From contig CAILJO010000067.1 in assembly GCA_903834635.1 (NCBI GenBank), positions 1 through 64,000 on the forward strand: a stretch of DNA of 64,000 bases. Direction: 5' to 3'. Shown here in pieces: positions 37,792 to 46,978 of this stretch. Below the pieces are notes generated by a model. That model saw only the letters and a list, made by a program, of their open reading frames with translations, searched no databases and was not told where the DNA came from. This DNA is from an uncultured Micrococcales bacterium (GTDB lineage: Bacteria; Actinomycetota; Actinomycetes; Actinomycetales; Microbacteriaceae). Positions within the stretch are counted from its first letter, which is position 1, and each line of letters begins with the position of its first letter. Position numbers and translations under genes: made by a program.

Positions 37792-38307
37792 GTGAACAAA
37801 CCAAGAAGAAGCATTAAACCGGCTCTACCAGGCATGCCCCAGGGCGAGGTTGTCGGAACTTTTGACGACTACAACACTGCAGTGGTGTTCGTCGAAAAAC
37901 TGATTGCCAACGAGTTTCCTGCTCAGTTCATCGCCATTGTCGGAAAGAACCTGCGCACCGTCGAACGGGTTCGCACTCGCATCGATCAGGGCCGTGTCGC
38001 CTTGAGTGGAGCAATCACAGGTTCTTGGATGGGCCTTCTTTTCGGGCTATTCACCAGCAGTTCAGGCGCTGGAGCTTCAGCAGGTATGGGGACTCTCAGC
38101 CTGAACTCAATCGCACCGTCGGTGCTTATCGGAGCCGGACTTGGAACACTTTTCAACGTTGTTCGATTCAGCTTGGCTCGAAACAAGCGCTCTTTTGCTA
38201 GCCAGTCGATGGTCGTTGCGAGCGAATACCAAGTTCAGGTTCCAAGCAATCTAGTCAACGATGCCAACGTGGCGGCAGCTCGAGCGGAAAAAGCCGCCGA
38301 GCAATAA
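37792..38307 (+). CDS. general stress protein (17M-like) domain protein
   Basis: GEVVGTFDDYNTAVVFVEKLIANEFPAQFIAIVGKNLRTVERV followed by Gly/Ala-rich hydrophobic segment. Confidence 0.7.
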   Translation: MNKPRRSIKPALPGMPQGEVVGTFDDYNTAVVFVEKLIANEFPAQFIAIVGKNLRTVERVRTRIDQGRVALSGAITGSWMGLLFGLFTSSSGAGASAGMGTLSLNSIAPSVLIGAGLGTLFNVVRFSLARNKRSFASQSMVVASEYQVQVPSNLVNDANVAAARAEKAAEQ

Positions 38308-38351
38308 TCACCCGCTTTTAGGCCAGCCGAACCGCGGTTTTGCCTAAGGCT

Positions 38352-39773
38352 TTAGGCGAGGCGCGCCATCCAAGCTTCAATTTCATCGGCCGTGCGTGGC
38401 AATGCCGCCGAAAGATTTTCGACACCGGTCTCGGTGACCAACACGTCATCTTCGATTCGAGCACCGATACCGCGCAAGTTTTCTGGCACTAGAAGATCGT
38501 CTGGTTGCATGTAAAGCCCAGGCTCGATCGTGAAGATCATGCCAGGCTTTAGCTCCTGCTCAAGATAAAGCTCGCGGCGAGCTTGAGCACAATCGTGAAC
38601 GTCGAGTCCAAGGTGGTGACTGGTGCCGTGCACCATCCAGCGACGGTGAAGCTGGTTTTCAGGATCAAGCGACTCTTCGGCGCTCATGTTGATGAAACCC
38701 CACTCCGAAACCGTTTCGGCAATAACGCGCATCGCCGTTTCGTGTAGCACCCGAAACTTGACTCCTGGTTTTGCTATTGCAAAAACTGCGTCCGCTGCCT
38801 TCAAGACAGCGTCGTAGATTCGACGTTGATCAGCAGTGAACTTGCCGTTAACAGGCATCGTGCGGGTCACATCAGCGGTGTAAAGGCTGTCAACCTCGAC
38901 GCCTGCGTCGAGAAGAAGCAAATCGCCATCTTTGACTGGTCCGTCGTTGACGACCCAGTGCAAAATGCAGGCGTGCGAACCTGAGGCTGCGATGGTGTCA
39001 TAGCCGAGTTCGTTGCCTTCGACTCGAGCTGTTCCATAGAAGGCTGCGTCGATAACGCGCTCTCCTCGAGGGTGACCCATAGCTTTCGGCATCGCTCTGA
39101 CGACCTCTTCAAAACCCTTGACCGAAGCATTCACTGCCTTGCGCATTTCGGCGATCTCGTATTCGTCCTTCACAAAGCGAATCTCGCTCACGAACTCGGC
39201 GAGTTTTTCATCGCTCAGGCCCTCCTGCGTGATTCGGATGACATCGGCGTCACCATGTTCAGACATGAAGTCGTCAAACTCGGACAGCGAGCGGGTTGCA
39301 ATGTGCAGGTGAGCGCCAACCTGGGCAAGAGTGGGGCGTTGACCTACCCAAAATTCGCCGATGGTTGAATCCGAGAAGAACTCCCGAGTGTTGCGACCCG
39401 CGGTTTCTCTAAAGAACAGTGTTGAGGTGGCTCCGTGAGCCCTGGCGTCGATAACCAGAACCGAATCTGGCACCGTGTCGGTTCCCCAACCGGTTAGGTG
39501 AGCGAATGCCGAGTGGGGTCTGAATCTATAGTCGGAATCGTTGGCTCGAGTCTTCAGTGAGCCGGCCTCGATGATCACTAGCTTTCCTACGAACGCCTCT
39601 GCTACAAGCTTGCGACGGGCTGCTGCAAACTTTGCAACCTCAGCAACTGCAGGCAGGACATCGGGCTTAGAAGCCCAGTTTGAACCTACAAATTCAAGAA
39701 ATTTCTCGCTGGTAGGGCGGTGCGAACGGTTGTTAACGCGGTCGGCAATTTTCTGCTCTGACTTCTCACTCAT
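38352..39773 (-). CDS. aminopeptidase P family (Xaa-Pro aminopeptidase)
   Basis: LLLDAGVEVDSLYTADVTRTMPVNGKFTADQRRIYDAVL, MVHGTSHHLGLDVHD, MIFTIEPGLY metal ligands. Confidence 0.94.
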   Translation of the reverse strand: MSEKSEQKIADRVNNRSHRPTSEKFLEFVGSNWASKPDVLPAVAEVAKFAAARRKLVAEAFVGKLVIIEAGSLKTRANDSDYRFRPHSAFAHLTGWGTDTVPDSVLVIDARAHGATSTLFFRETAGRNTREFFSDSTIGEFWVGQRPTLAQVGAHLHIATRSLSEFDDFMSEHGDADVIRITQEGLSDEKLAEFVSEIRFVKDEYEIAEMRKAVNASVKGFEEVVRAMPKAMGHPRGERVIDAAFYGTARVEGNELGYDTIAASGSHACILHWVVNDGPVKDGDLLLLDAGVEVDSLYTADVTRTMPVNGKFTADQRRIYDAVLKAADAVFAIAKPGVKFRVLHETAMRVIAETVSEWGFINMSAEESLDPENQLHRRWMVHGTSHHLGLDVHDCAQARRELYLEQELKPGMIFTIEPGLYMQPDDLLVPENLRGIGARIEDDVLVTETGVENLSAALPRTADEIEAWMARLA

Positions 39774-39837
39774 TCCTACATCCTGCCATCAAAACGTGTC
39801 GTGGGTTGCCGATAGTCTGAGAGTGTCTAGGAGGCCT

Positions 39838-40740
39838 ATGAAAATCGATTTGCATGTTCACACGACCCACAGCGACGGCAGAGAAAGCATCAACCACGTG
39901 ATGCATAAAGCCCAAGATCTTGGCGTTGATGTTTTGGCTTTGACCGATCATGACACCACAGAAGGTTGGGCCGAAGCGAGTGAACTTGCGATTGAACTAG
40001 GCATCGGTCTGGTTCCCGGCATGGAACTCACCACTCGCGCAAACATTCCGCAGCCAGATGGTTCGGTGCTCAAATTTGGTGTACACATGCTCAACTATTT
40101 GCCAGACCCAAACAACGTCAAACTTCTTCAAGCTCTCGAGGGCATCCATGCTGGCCGTGAAGAACGACTGCGCGAAATGTCAGAGTTGATCTCAAAGCAC
40201 TACGAACATTCGTGGGATGAAGTTATCGCTCAAATCAAGCCTGGGGCAACCTTTGGTCGACCGCAGATCGTCGATGCCTTGGTCGCGCGAAACTACTTTG
40301 AGAACCGCGACGAAGGTTTCAAAAAACTATGGGGCACCCTTGACGGAATCTATGTACCGAACCGCAAGGTGCCCGACGCTATCGATGCGATTCGCTTGAT
40401 TCGCGAAGCTGGGGGAGTTCCTGTTGTCGCCCACCCACTCTCGCGCGGAAAACACCGCCAACCTGGCGACCCTTACCCGATCGAGAATTTCAGAAACATG
40501 ATTGAGGCCGGTCTGGGTGGCATCGAGGTTTATCACCGCGAGAACAGCGACGAAGATCGCGTTTGGCTGGAGTCAGTTGCTTTGGAGCACGATCTCATCA
40601 TCACCGGATCGAGCGACTATCACGGTGCCACCGGCAAACCTAATGAGTTGGCCGAAAACACCACCGCACCCGAGATGCTCGCTCGTCTTGTTGAGCAGGC
40701 AACAGGTTCACGCCCGATCAATCTGCCGAGTTTGGATTAG
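39838..40740 (+). CDS. PHP-domain phosphoesterase
   Basis: MKIDLHVHTTHSDGRESINHVMHKAQDLGVDVLALTDHDTTEGW; GAGG RBS, ATG 39838 (track start 39541 runs antisense to pepP gene). Confidence 0.93.
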   Translation: MKIDLHVHTTHSDGRESINHVMHKAQDLGVDVLALTDHDTTEGWAEASELAIELGIGLVPGMELTTRANIPQPDGSVLKFGVHMLNYLPDPNNVKLLQALEGIHAGREERLREMSELISKHYEHSWDEVIAQIKPGATFGRPQIVDALVARNYFENRDEGFKKLWGTLDGIYVPNRKVPDAIDAIRLIREAGGVPVVAHPLSRGKHRQPGDPYPIENFRNMIEAGLGGIEVYHRENSDEDRVWLESVALEHDLIITGSSDYHGATGKPNELAENTTAPEMLARLVEQATGSRPINLPSLD

Positions 40741-40766
40741 CCGCCTTCGACTCTTAGCATCAAAAA

Positions 40767-40797
40767 GAAAACCCCACCAAATCGGTGGGGTTTTTAC
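40767..40797. terminator. bidirectional rho-independent terminator
   Basis: AAAACCCCACC-aaat-CGGTGGGGTTTTT between convergent genes. Confidence 0.88.
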
Positions 40798-40803
40798 TTT
40801 GGT

Positions 40804-42273
40804 CTAGGCCTGTGTGCCACCGCGGGTGCGGCGACGTTGGCGGTCAGATGAAGGGCGCTTGTGCTCGCCGTCTCCGTGAGCTGGCTTGCTGTGGCCAGGT
40901 TCTTTGGCGACTGGCTTGTTGGCGCTGTCGCGAGATGCACCGTTTGCTGAGCCTCTAGAGCCGCCACTTCGGCTGCCATCACGAGAGCCGCCACTGCGAC
41001 CTCCGTCGCGTGAACCGCCACCGTTTCTGGTGCCAGATCCTGAGCGAGCAGGTGCATCGTCTCGTGGGCGAACGCCATCGGGCCAGGAAGAAGCCTTGAT
41101 GCGACCCTTGGTTCCGGCAGGAATTCCAAGGTCTTCAAAAAGGTGCTTCGACGACGAATAGGTTTCGACCGGTTCTTCGATTCCGAGCTCGAGCATCTGG
41201 TTGATGTTCTTCCAGCGTGTTAGGTCTTCCCAGTCAACAAATGTGACAGCGGTTCCGGTGCGACCAGCGCGGCCGGTGCGGCCGGTGCGGTGCAGGTAGG
41301 CCTTCTCATCTTCTGGAATCGTGTAGTTGATTACGTGAGTTACGTCGTCAACATCGATGCCTCGGGCGGCGACTTCGGTCGCAACCAAAATGTCTTTTTT
41401 GCCGCTGCGGAAAGCCGCCATCGAGCGCTCGCGCGCCTCCTGCGACATGTCGCCGTGCAACGCAGAAGCGTTGAATCCGCGGTCGATGAGCTCTTCAGAA
41501 ACCTTGGCTGCCTGACGCTTGGTCTTGCAGAAGATAACGGTCTTGCCGCGACCTTCAGCCTGCAGAATGCGGCCAACAACTTCGTCCTTGTCCATCGCAT
41601 GTGCACGATAAACAACCTGCTTAATGTCTGCCTTGGTGTGGCCTTCATCGGGGTCGTTGACACGGATGTGCACCGGACGGTTCTGGTATTTGCGAGCGAG
41701 CGAAACAATGGTGCCCGGCATTGTGGCCGAGAACAACATGGTTTGACGGTCGGCTGGCGTATAGGCAAACAGGCGTTCGACGTCGGGCAAGAAGCCGAGG
41801 TCAAGCATTTCGTCTGCTTCGTCGAGAACCATGAACTGAATGTGGCTCAGGTCGAGCTTCTTCTGCTTGCTCAGGTCGATGATGCGACCAGGCGTTCCGA
41901 CGATGATCTGTGCGCCGGCTTCGATTTCGGCGATCTGACCGTCATAGGCACGGCCGCCAACAAGAGTCGCAACTTTAGTTGGACGGTTGGAGCAGGCGAG
42001 CACTAGGTCTTCGGCAACCTGGATAGCTAGTTCGCGAGTTGGAACGACAACGAGTGCTTTCGCGCCAAGAGTTGGCTCAAAGCCGAGCGATTGAATGAGA
42101 GGCAGTCCAAAACCAAAAGTCTTTCCGGTGCCTGTCTTTGCCTGACCGATGATGTCTTGGCCGGTCAGTGCCAGAGGAATTGCTTCCTGTTGGATTGGAA
42201 AAGGCGTCGTGATGCCTTTGGTCTCGAGTGCATCAACAATGTCTTTGTCGATGCCGAGGGATGCGAATGTCAA
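40804..42273 (-). CDS. DEAD/DEAH-box RNA helicase
   Basis: AKTGTGKTFGFGLPLIQ, VLDEADEMLDLGF, SATMPGTI, HRTGRTGRAGRTG; TTG start at 42273 with AGGAGA RBS preferred over 42312. Confidence 0.93.
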   Translation of the reverse strand: MTFASLGIDKDIVDALETKGITTPFPIQQEAIPLALTGQDIIGQAKTGTGKTFGFGLPLIQSLGFEPTLGAKALVVVPTRELAIQVAEDLVLACSNRPTKVATLVGGRAYDGQIAEIEAGAQIIVGTPGRIIDLSKQKKLDLSHIQFMVLDEADEMLDLGFLPDVERLFAYTPADRQTMLFSATMPGTIVSLARKYQNRPVHIRVNDPDEGHTKADIKQVVYRAHAMDKDEVVGRILQAEGRGKTVIFCKTKRQAAKVSEELIDRGFNASALHGDMSQEARERSMAAFRSGKKDILVATEVAARGIDVDDVTHVINYTIPEDEKAYLHRTGRTGRAGRTGTAVTFVDWEDLTRWKNINQMLELGIEEPVETYSSSKHLFEDLGIPAGTKGRIKASSWPDGVRPRDDAPARSGSGTRNGGGSRDGGRSGGSRDGSRSGGSRGSANGASRDSANKPVAKEPGHSKPAHGDGEHKRPSSDRQRRRTRGGTQA

Positions 42274-42365
42274 AAAGTCTCCTATGAGTCCGTTCAAGTC
42301 TAGTTGGCGCAACTGTGAACCACCTGAGTATGTGCTGTGGGCGCACGGCGAGGTATCCTAGAGCG

Positions 42366-43139
42366 GTGTTCGAATGGTTACGTCGTCTGCGCCAAAAGGC
42401 GCGAGACATTGTGCTACCCGCTCGAGAAGAGCGCACGCCACGCAACCAAGAAAAGGTAAATCTCAAGCCCTACACCCCAGAGCCCCGAGTATTTTTGGGT
42501 CAGCTGGCATATCTTCAGTTGAGTCAATTCGAGTTGCTCACCAACGAGTTGAAATACTCGCCAAACACTCAGTACAAGGCCGAGTTGTCTGAGGCAGCGG
42601 CCAAGTCTTTTGAGAAATATCGCGGTATCGCGCGCATCCTTGCCTCGCTAGGCATCGATGCGACCGACGCCATGGATCCATTCACCGAACGAATTCAAAC
42701 TTTTCACTCGCGCACCAGCGGCAACGACTGGTTCGAAGGCATCATCAAGGTCTACTTGGTTTCGGGATTCCTAGACGATTTCTACCGCCGACTTTCGGTT
42801 GGTCTGCCGGCTGATGTTCGAGTCGATGTTGAGCGTGCCCTAAATGACAAAACTTTTGAGAAGTTCGCCAAGCGGGTGCTGCTCGAGTCGATGGCCGATG
42901 ACCCTCAGTTGGCGTCGCGTTTGGCTGTGTGGGGTCGTCGCCTGATGGGTGATGTGCTGCTTGAACTTCGAGCAGCCTTCGACAATCGCAAGTTGGCAGG
43001 CATTCCAAAGTCGAAAACTCTGACGCTAGATGAAGAGCGAATCGTAAATCTGCAGTCCTACAGCAAGCTCGAGCCGTTGATTTCTGAACTAATGGCCAAC
43101 CACTCGATGCGAATGGATGCGTTGGGCCTCACGGCTTAG
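42366..43139 (+). CDS. ferritin-like fold protein (tRNA-(MS[2]IO[6]A)-hydroxylase-like)
   Basis: FLGQLAYLQLSQFELLTNELKYSPNTQYKAELSEAAAKSFEKYRGIARIL; GTG 42366. Confidence 0.72.
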   Translation: MFEWLRRLRQKARDIVLPAREERTPRNQEKVNLKPYTPEPRVFLGQLAYLQLSQFELLTNELKYSPNTQYKAELSEAAAKSFEKYRGIARILASLGIDATDAMDPFTERIQTFHSRTSGNDWFEGIIKVYLVSGFLDDFYRRLSVGLPADVRVDVERALNDKTFEKFAKRVLLESMADDPQLASRLAVWGRRLMGDVLLELRAAFDNRKLAGIPKSKTLTLDEERIVNLQSYSKLEPLISELMANHSMRMDALGLTA

Positions 43140-43183
43140 CCAACAAGTCCAGTTGTTTCTAGCTGAAAACGTGGTTTTCTAAA

Positions 43184-43486
43184 CTAGGCGCGGTTTGATT
43201 TCGACAAGCGAAGCTCTTCGGCTTGTTGCTCATCGCGAATGTGCGCCAAACGATTGGCGCCGATGACCATGGCCACGGGCATAAGCACCATGACGATCAT
43301 CCAAGTCCATGCGTTGCTGTTAGGCATGCCAACCCAAATCAGCACACTCCAAATGACTGCGCCAGAGGCCAGGGCGATGGTTGGTGGAACAAGGGCACCA
43401 TACTTTTCAGCGTGCACCGAGATGTAAGGGGCGACTAGACCCAAGATGGCGGCATAAAGAACTACGACGACAAATGAAACGTCCAT
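43184..43486 (-). CDS. small membrane protein of unknown function
   Basis: MDVSFVVVVLYAAILGLVAPYISVHAEKYG... three TM-like segments. Confidence 0.65.
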   Translation of the reverse strand: MDVSFVVVVLYAAILGLVAPYISVHAEKYGALVPPTIALASGAVIWSVLIWVGMPNSNAWTWMIVMVLMPVAMVIGANRLAHIRDEQQAEELRLSKSNRA

Positions 43487-43710
43487 TAGGCGATAAATCC
43501 AACTCTCCGAGTTTCCTCGGCACCGATAACAACATATGCGAGAGCTTCGGCGGGAACAATGTGAACCACGCCCTTGGAGTCAACCAGGCTGATTGCCTTA
43601 GCGCCGCCGTTTAGTGCTGCGTTGACGGCTTCATTGATCTGCGCAGCCGACTGCGCTGACTCGAATTCGAGTTCGCGGGCTGCATTGCGGATACCAATTT
43701 TGACTTCCAA
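43486..43710 (-). CDS. DUF3107 family protein
   Basis: MEVKIGIRNAARELEFESAQSAAQINEAVNAALNGGAKAISLVDSKGVVHIVPAEALAYVVIGAEETRRVGF. Confidence 0.88.
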   Translation of the reverse strand: MEVKIGIRNAARELEFESAQSAAQINEAVNAALNGGAKAISLVDSKGVVHIVPAEALAYVVIGAEETRRVGFIA

Positions 43711-43801
43711 GAGTCCTCCTCTTTCACCAATAGATTACGCCAGACAGCGGACACTTTTGTGCCATCTCAAAAATGTCAGTGGCAGGCAATAGTGTTTGAG
43801 C

Positions 43802-46800
43802 ATGACTGAATCGACCTTCTTTATCGAGAGAGAGCGCCTTTCCAAGGTAGCTCTCACCTCGAAGCAGCAAGAGGTCGCAGCACTAGCGTTCAATACCCGC
43901 GCTGTCGTTTATGGCAGCCCAGGCTCCGGAAAGACTACCGCGCTTCGCGAGCTCTTTCTCTCGCAGATCAGCGGAGAGGCTGCACCGCTCAAGGCTCAAC
44001 AAATTTTGGCTCTCGCAGGGTCTCGCGAGGCGGCCAACCTTCTGCGCGATGACCTGGCTTTGGCATTTGGTTCAACAACAGCAGGGCCGATGGCCAGAAC
44101 GCTCTCATCATTCGCGTTCCAAGTTCTTCGACACAAGGCGCTCGCCGAGGGCACTAGAACTCCCGAACTCATTTCGGGCAGCGAGCAAGACAGAATGCTC
44201 GGCGAAATCATCAAAATGCTAGAAGGTGCCGACCTAAAGACTCTTGGGTGGCCTGCTCACATCACTTCGCAAGTCATTTCGCTCAAGGGGTTTCGTGCCG
44301 AGTTGCGCGATCTGATCACAGTTTGTCTCGAACACCGTATTAGCCCTGCTGAGCTTGCTGACCTCGGCGTTGAGAACAATCGTCAAGATTGGGTCGCGGC
44401 ATCAACCCTGTTTGCTGCCTATGAAAATATGCTCACCGAGCCAAAGCAAGACAACAGGCACGATGCTTCGACACTTCTTGATGTAGCCAGCAAATACCTT
44501 GAAAACGGCTCAGGATTCACTCCCGAAGTCGAGGCAATACGGCTCGTCTTAGTCGATGACGCACAAGAACTCACACCTTCCGCACGCCGACTTCTTGCGC
44601 AACTCGTGAGACGTGGTGCAGGTCTCGTTTTGTTTGGAGACCCCGACACGGCAACGCTCGGTTTCCGCTCTGGCGATGCGCGATCGATGGTGTCACTCAT
44701 GCAAGAAATTGGCGAGGCCAACCCTAAACAAATTGTCCTAACCGCTCCAGGTGGGCTGCGTCCATCTGAACTGTCAAAAGCCCTGGGCAACATCAGTTTT
44801 GGCTTACCGAGCGAGCAAAGTGGGCTTCAGCGCCGAGACTACGTCGTCGCCCGCGAAGAGCTCGAGAGTTCCCAAGTTGTCGAAGCCAAGGTTTTCAACT
44901 CACCGGTTGCAGAGTCAGCTTGGCTTTCTCGTCGCCTTCGCGAGCTTCACGTTCTCGAACGTGTTCGCTGGGGTGACATCGCGGTGGTGGCGCGTTCGCG
45001 TGCAACACTCGAACAGCTCGCAGCATCGCTTGCGTCCGAGCAAGTTCCGGTAACAATCGTTGGCACTCGCAAAGCTTTGCGTGATGAGTTTGCTTCCAGA
45101 GCGCTGCTCGACATTTTCGATGCGTTATTCAACAAGAGTGTTCTAGATCTAAGCGACGTTCGCCGACTTCTTGAGTCTCCATTTTGCGGTCTTGACTCAC
45201 TCCAACTTCGTCGACTTCGTCGCGCCCTCAGAAGGCAAGAACTCGAGGCAGATGGCATTCGAAACACCGACGAGCTTTTAGTTGGTCTATTCGATGCTCC
45301 GGGCAGTGCGGCGACAATCAAGACTCGCGAAGCCAAGATCGCCGATCGGTTCATCCGAAGATATTTTGAGGCCAAAGACCTCATTGAAGAGGGCGCAAAC
45401 ATAGAGGCTCTACTTTGGCACTTTTGGAATTTCACGGCGGGAGATCGAGCCCCTTTTAAACACTGGCACGAACTTTCGATGCAGGTTGATGAAGTTGGCG
45501 CTCAGATGAACCGCAACCTAGATGCAATCACCGCACTTTTTGCTGCGGCCAACCGTTTCGTCGAGCGCAACCCTGAGGCAAAGGCGCGCGAATTTGTTGA
45601 CCAGCAATTGGCTCTCGATCTTCCAGAAGACACCCTGGCGCTGAACTATCGCGACGACGATCGAGTCGCACTTCTAACTCCTTCCGGATTGATCGGCAAG
45701 CGTTTCAGCGTAATTGCGTTGCCTCGGCTTCAAGATGGGCTATGGCCTAATCTCAAGCCACGAACATCATTGCTGGCAGCAATGTCGCTTGATGCAATCA
45801 AATCTGGGCGAGCAACCAGCGTTAAAGATGCGACGCGCAACGAGCAACATGACGAACTGAGAATGCTTCACAAGGCGGTTGGCGCTGCCAGCGAAAAGCT
45901 GATCATTTCTGCTGTCGATGCAGAGGAGGAACAAATTTCTCCTTTCATTCGCATCTTGCTGACCAAGATTCCCGAAACAGAAACGAACTACAACCTTCCA
46001 AGAATCACTCTTCGAGGAATGGTAGGCGAACTGCGCCGCCGCTTGACTGTCTCGATAGATACTCACGAGCGACTAGGCCTGGCCTTTGCGCTGGCACGAC
46101 TGGCAGTTGAAGGAGCACCTGGTGCCAGCCCGAAAGATTGGTATGGACTTCTTGGAGCGTCCTCCGAAGAACCGCTGGTTGCTCTCGAAGGAGACGACGC
46201 CGGCCAAGTATGGCTTCACCCATCTCAGCTCGAAGCCTTCTTGACTTGCCCTCTGCACTGGTTCCTTAATTCCAACGGGGGCTCAGACACCACATTCGAA
46301 GCTAGTCTCGGCACACTCATGCACTCGGTTCTCGAAGCCGAAGAGGGAAGAGACGAAGCGCAACTGTGGCAGATTCTCGAAGACAAATGGCACACACTGC
46401 AGTTCGAAGCAGATTGGCTAGATGCCCGTGAAAAGCGTCGTGCGAAGAGAATGTTTGGCGCAATGATGCAGTACCTTCGTGACACCGCTTTGGCGGGAAC
46501 CAAGGTGTTGGGTCGCGAAGTCGACTTCAGATTCGAATACAACGGGGCTGTGATTAACGGAACTGTCGACCGAATTGAGCAGAAAGCCGACGGTTCAATC
46601 GTCATTGTTGATCTGAAAACATCAAAAACAGCCACCAGCGCAGAAGAAACTTTGCTTCACCCACAGTTAGGTCTCTATCAGTTGGCATTCCTGAATGGTG
46701 CCTTTGACCACATCGAAGGTATCGATGCCGATTCCAAACTTGCAGGGGCGAAGCTGCTCTTCACAGCAGATGGCAAGGTCGCGCTGCGTGACCAACCAAG

Positions 46801-46978
46801 CCTCGACCAGGATGAAACGGTGCGCGAAGCTATAGAAAAGATGGTTAAGAAAGCTTCAACCGAGATGGCAATGCCACAGCTCTACTTCGAGGCTCAAGTC
46901 GGTTCGCACTGCACTGACAAATTTTCCTACGGCACCTGCAAGCTGCACCTCACAAAGGCGGTTACCTATGTCGGATAA
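43802..46978 (+). CDS. adnB: UvrD/REP helicase with C-terminal PD-(D/E)XK nuclease, AdnB-like
   Basis: VVYGSPGSGKTTALRELF; nuclease core GTVDRIEQKADGSIVIVDLKTSKTATSAEETLLHPQLGLYQL; precedes adnA-like gene. Confidence 0.87.
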   Translation: MTESTFFIERERLSKVALTSKQQEVAALAFNTRAVVYGSPGSGKTTALRELFLSQISGEAAPLKAQQILALAGSREAANLLRDDLALAFGSTTAGPMARTLSSFAFQVLRHKALAEGTRTPELISGSEQDRMLGEIIKMLEGADLKTLGWPAHITSQVISLKGFRAELRDLITVCLEHRISPAELADLGVENNRQDWVAASTLFAAYENMLTEPKQDNRHDASTLLDVASKYLENGSGFTPEVEAIRLVLVDDAQELTPSARRLLAQLVRRGAGLVLFGDPDTATLGFRSGDARSMVSLMQEIGEANPKQIVLTAPGGLRPSELSKALGNISFGLPSEQSGLQRRDYVVAREELESSQVVEAKVFNSPVAESAWLSRRLRELHVLERVRWGDIAVVARSRATLEQLAASLASEQVPVTIVGTRKALRDEFASRALLDIFDALFNKSVLDLSDVRRLLESPFCGLDSLQLRRLRRALRRQELEADGIRNTDELLVGLFDAPGSAATIKTREAKIADRFIRRYFEAKDLIEEGANIEALLWHFWNFTAGDRAPFKHWHELSMQVDEVGAQMNRNLDAITALFAAANRFVERNPEAKAREFVDQQLALDLPEDTLALNYRDDDRVALLTPSGLIGKRFSVIALPRLQDGLWPNLKPRTSLLAAMSLDAIKSGRATSVKDATRNEQHDELRMLHKAVGAASEKLIISAVDAEEEQISPFIRILLTKIPETETNYNLPRITLRGMVGELRRRLTVSIDTHERLGLAFALARLAVEGAPGASPKDWYGLLGASSEEPLVALEGDDAGQVWLHPSQLEAFLTCPLHWFLNSNGGSDTTFEASLGTLMHSVLEAEEGRDEAQLWQILEDKWHTLQFEADWLDAREKRRAKRMFGAMMQYLRDTALAGTKVLGREVDFRFEYNGAVINGTVDRIEQKADGSIVIVDLKTSKTATSAEETLLHPQLGLYQLAFLNGAFDHIEGIDADSKLAGAKLLFTADGKVALRDQPSLDQDETVREAIEKMVKKASTEMAMPQLYFEAQVGSHCTDKFSYGTCKLHLTKAVTYVG

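Noticed and set aside
39541-39837. N-terminal extension of the PHP-domain ORF
   Set aside because: Runs antisense into the aminopeptidase gene; the ATG at 39838 has a GAGG RBS and begins the canonical MKIDLHVHTTHSDG
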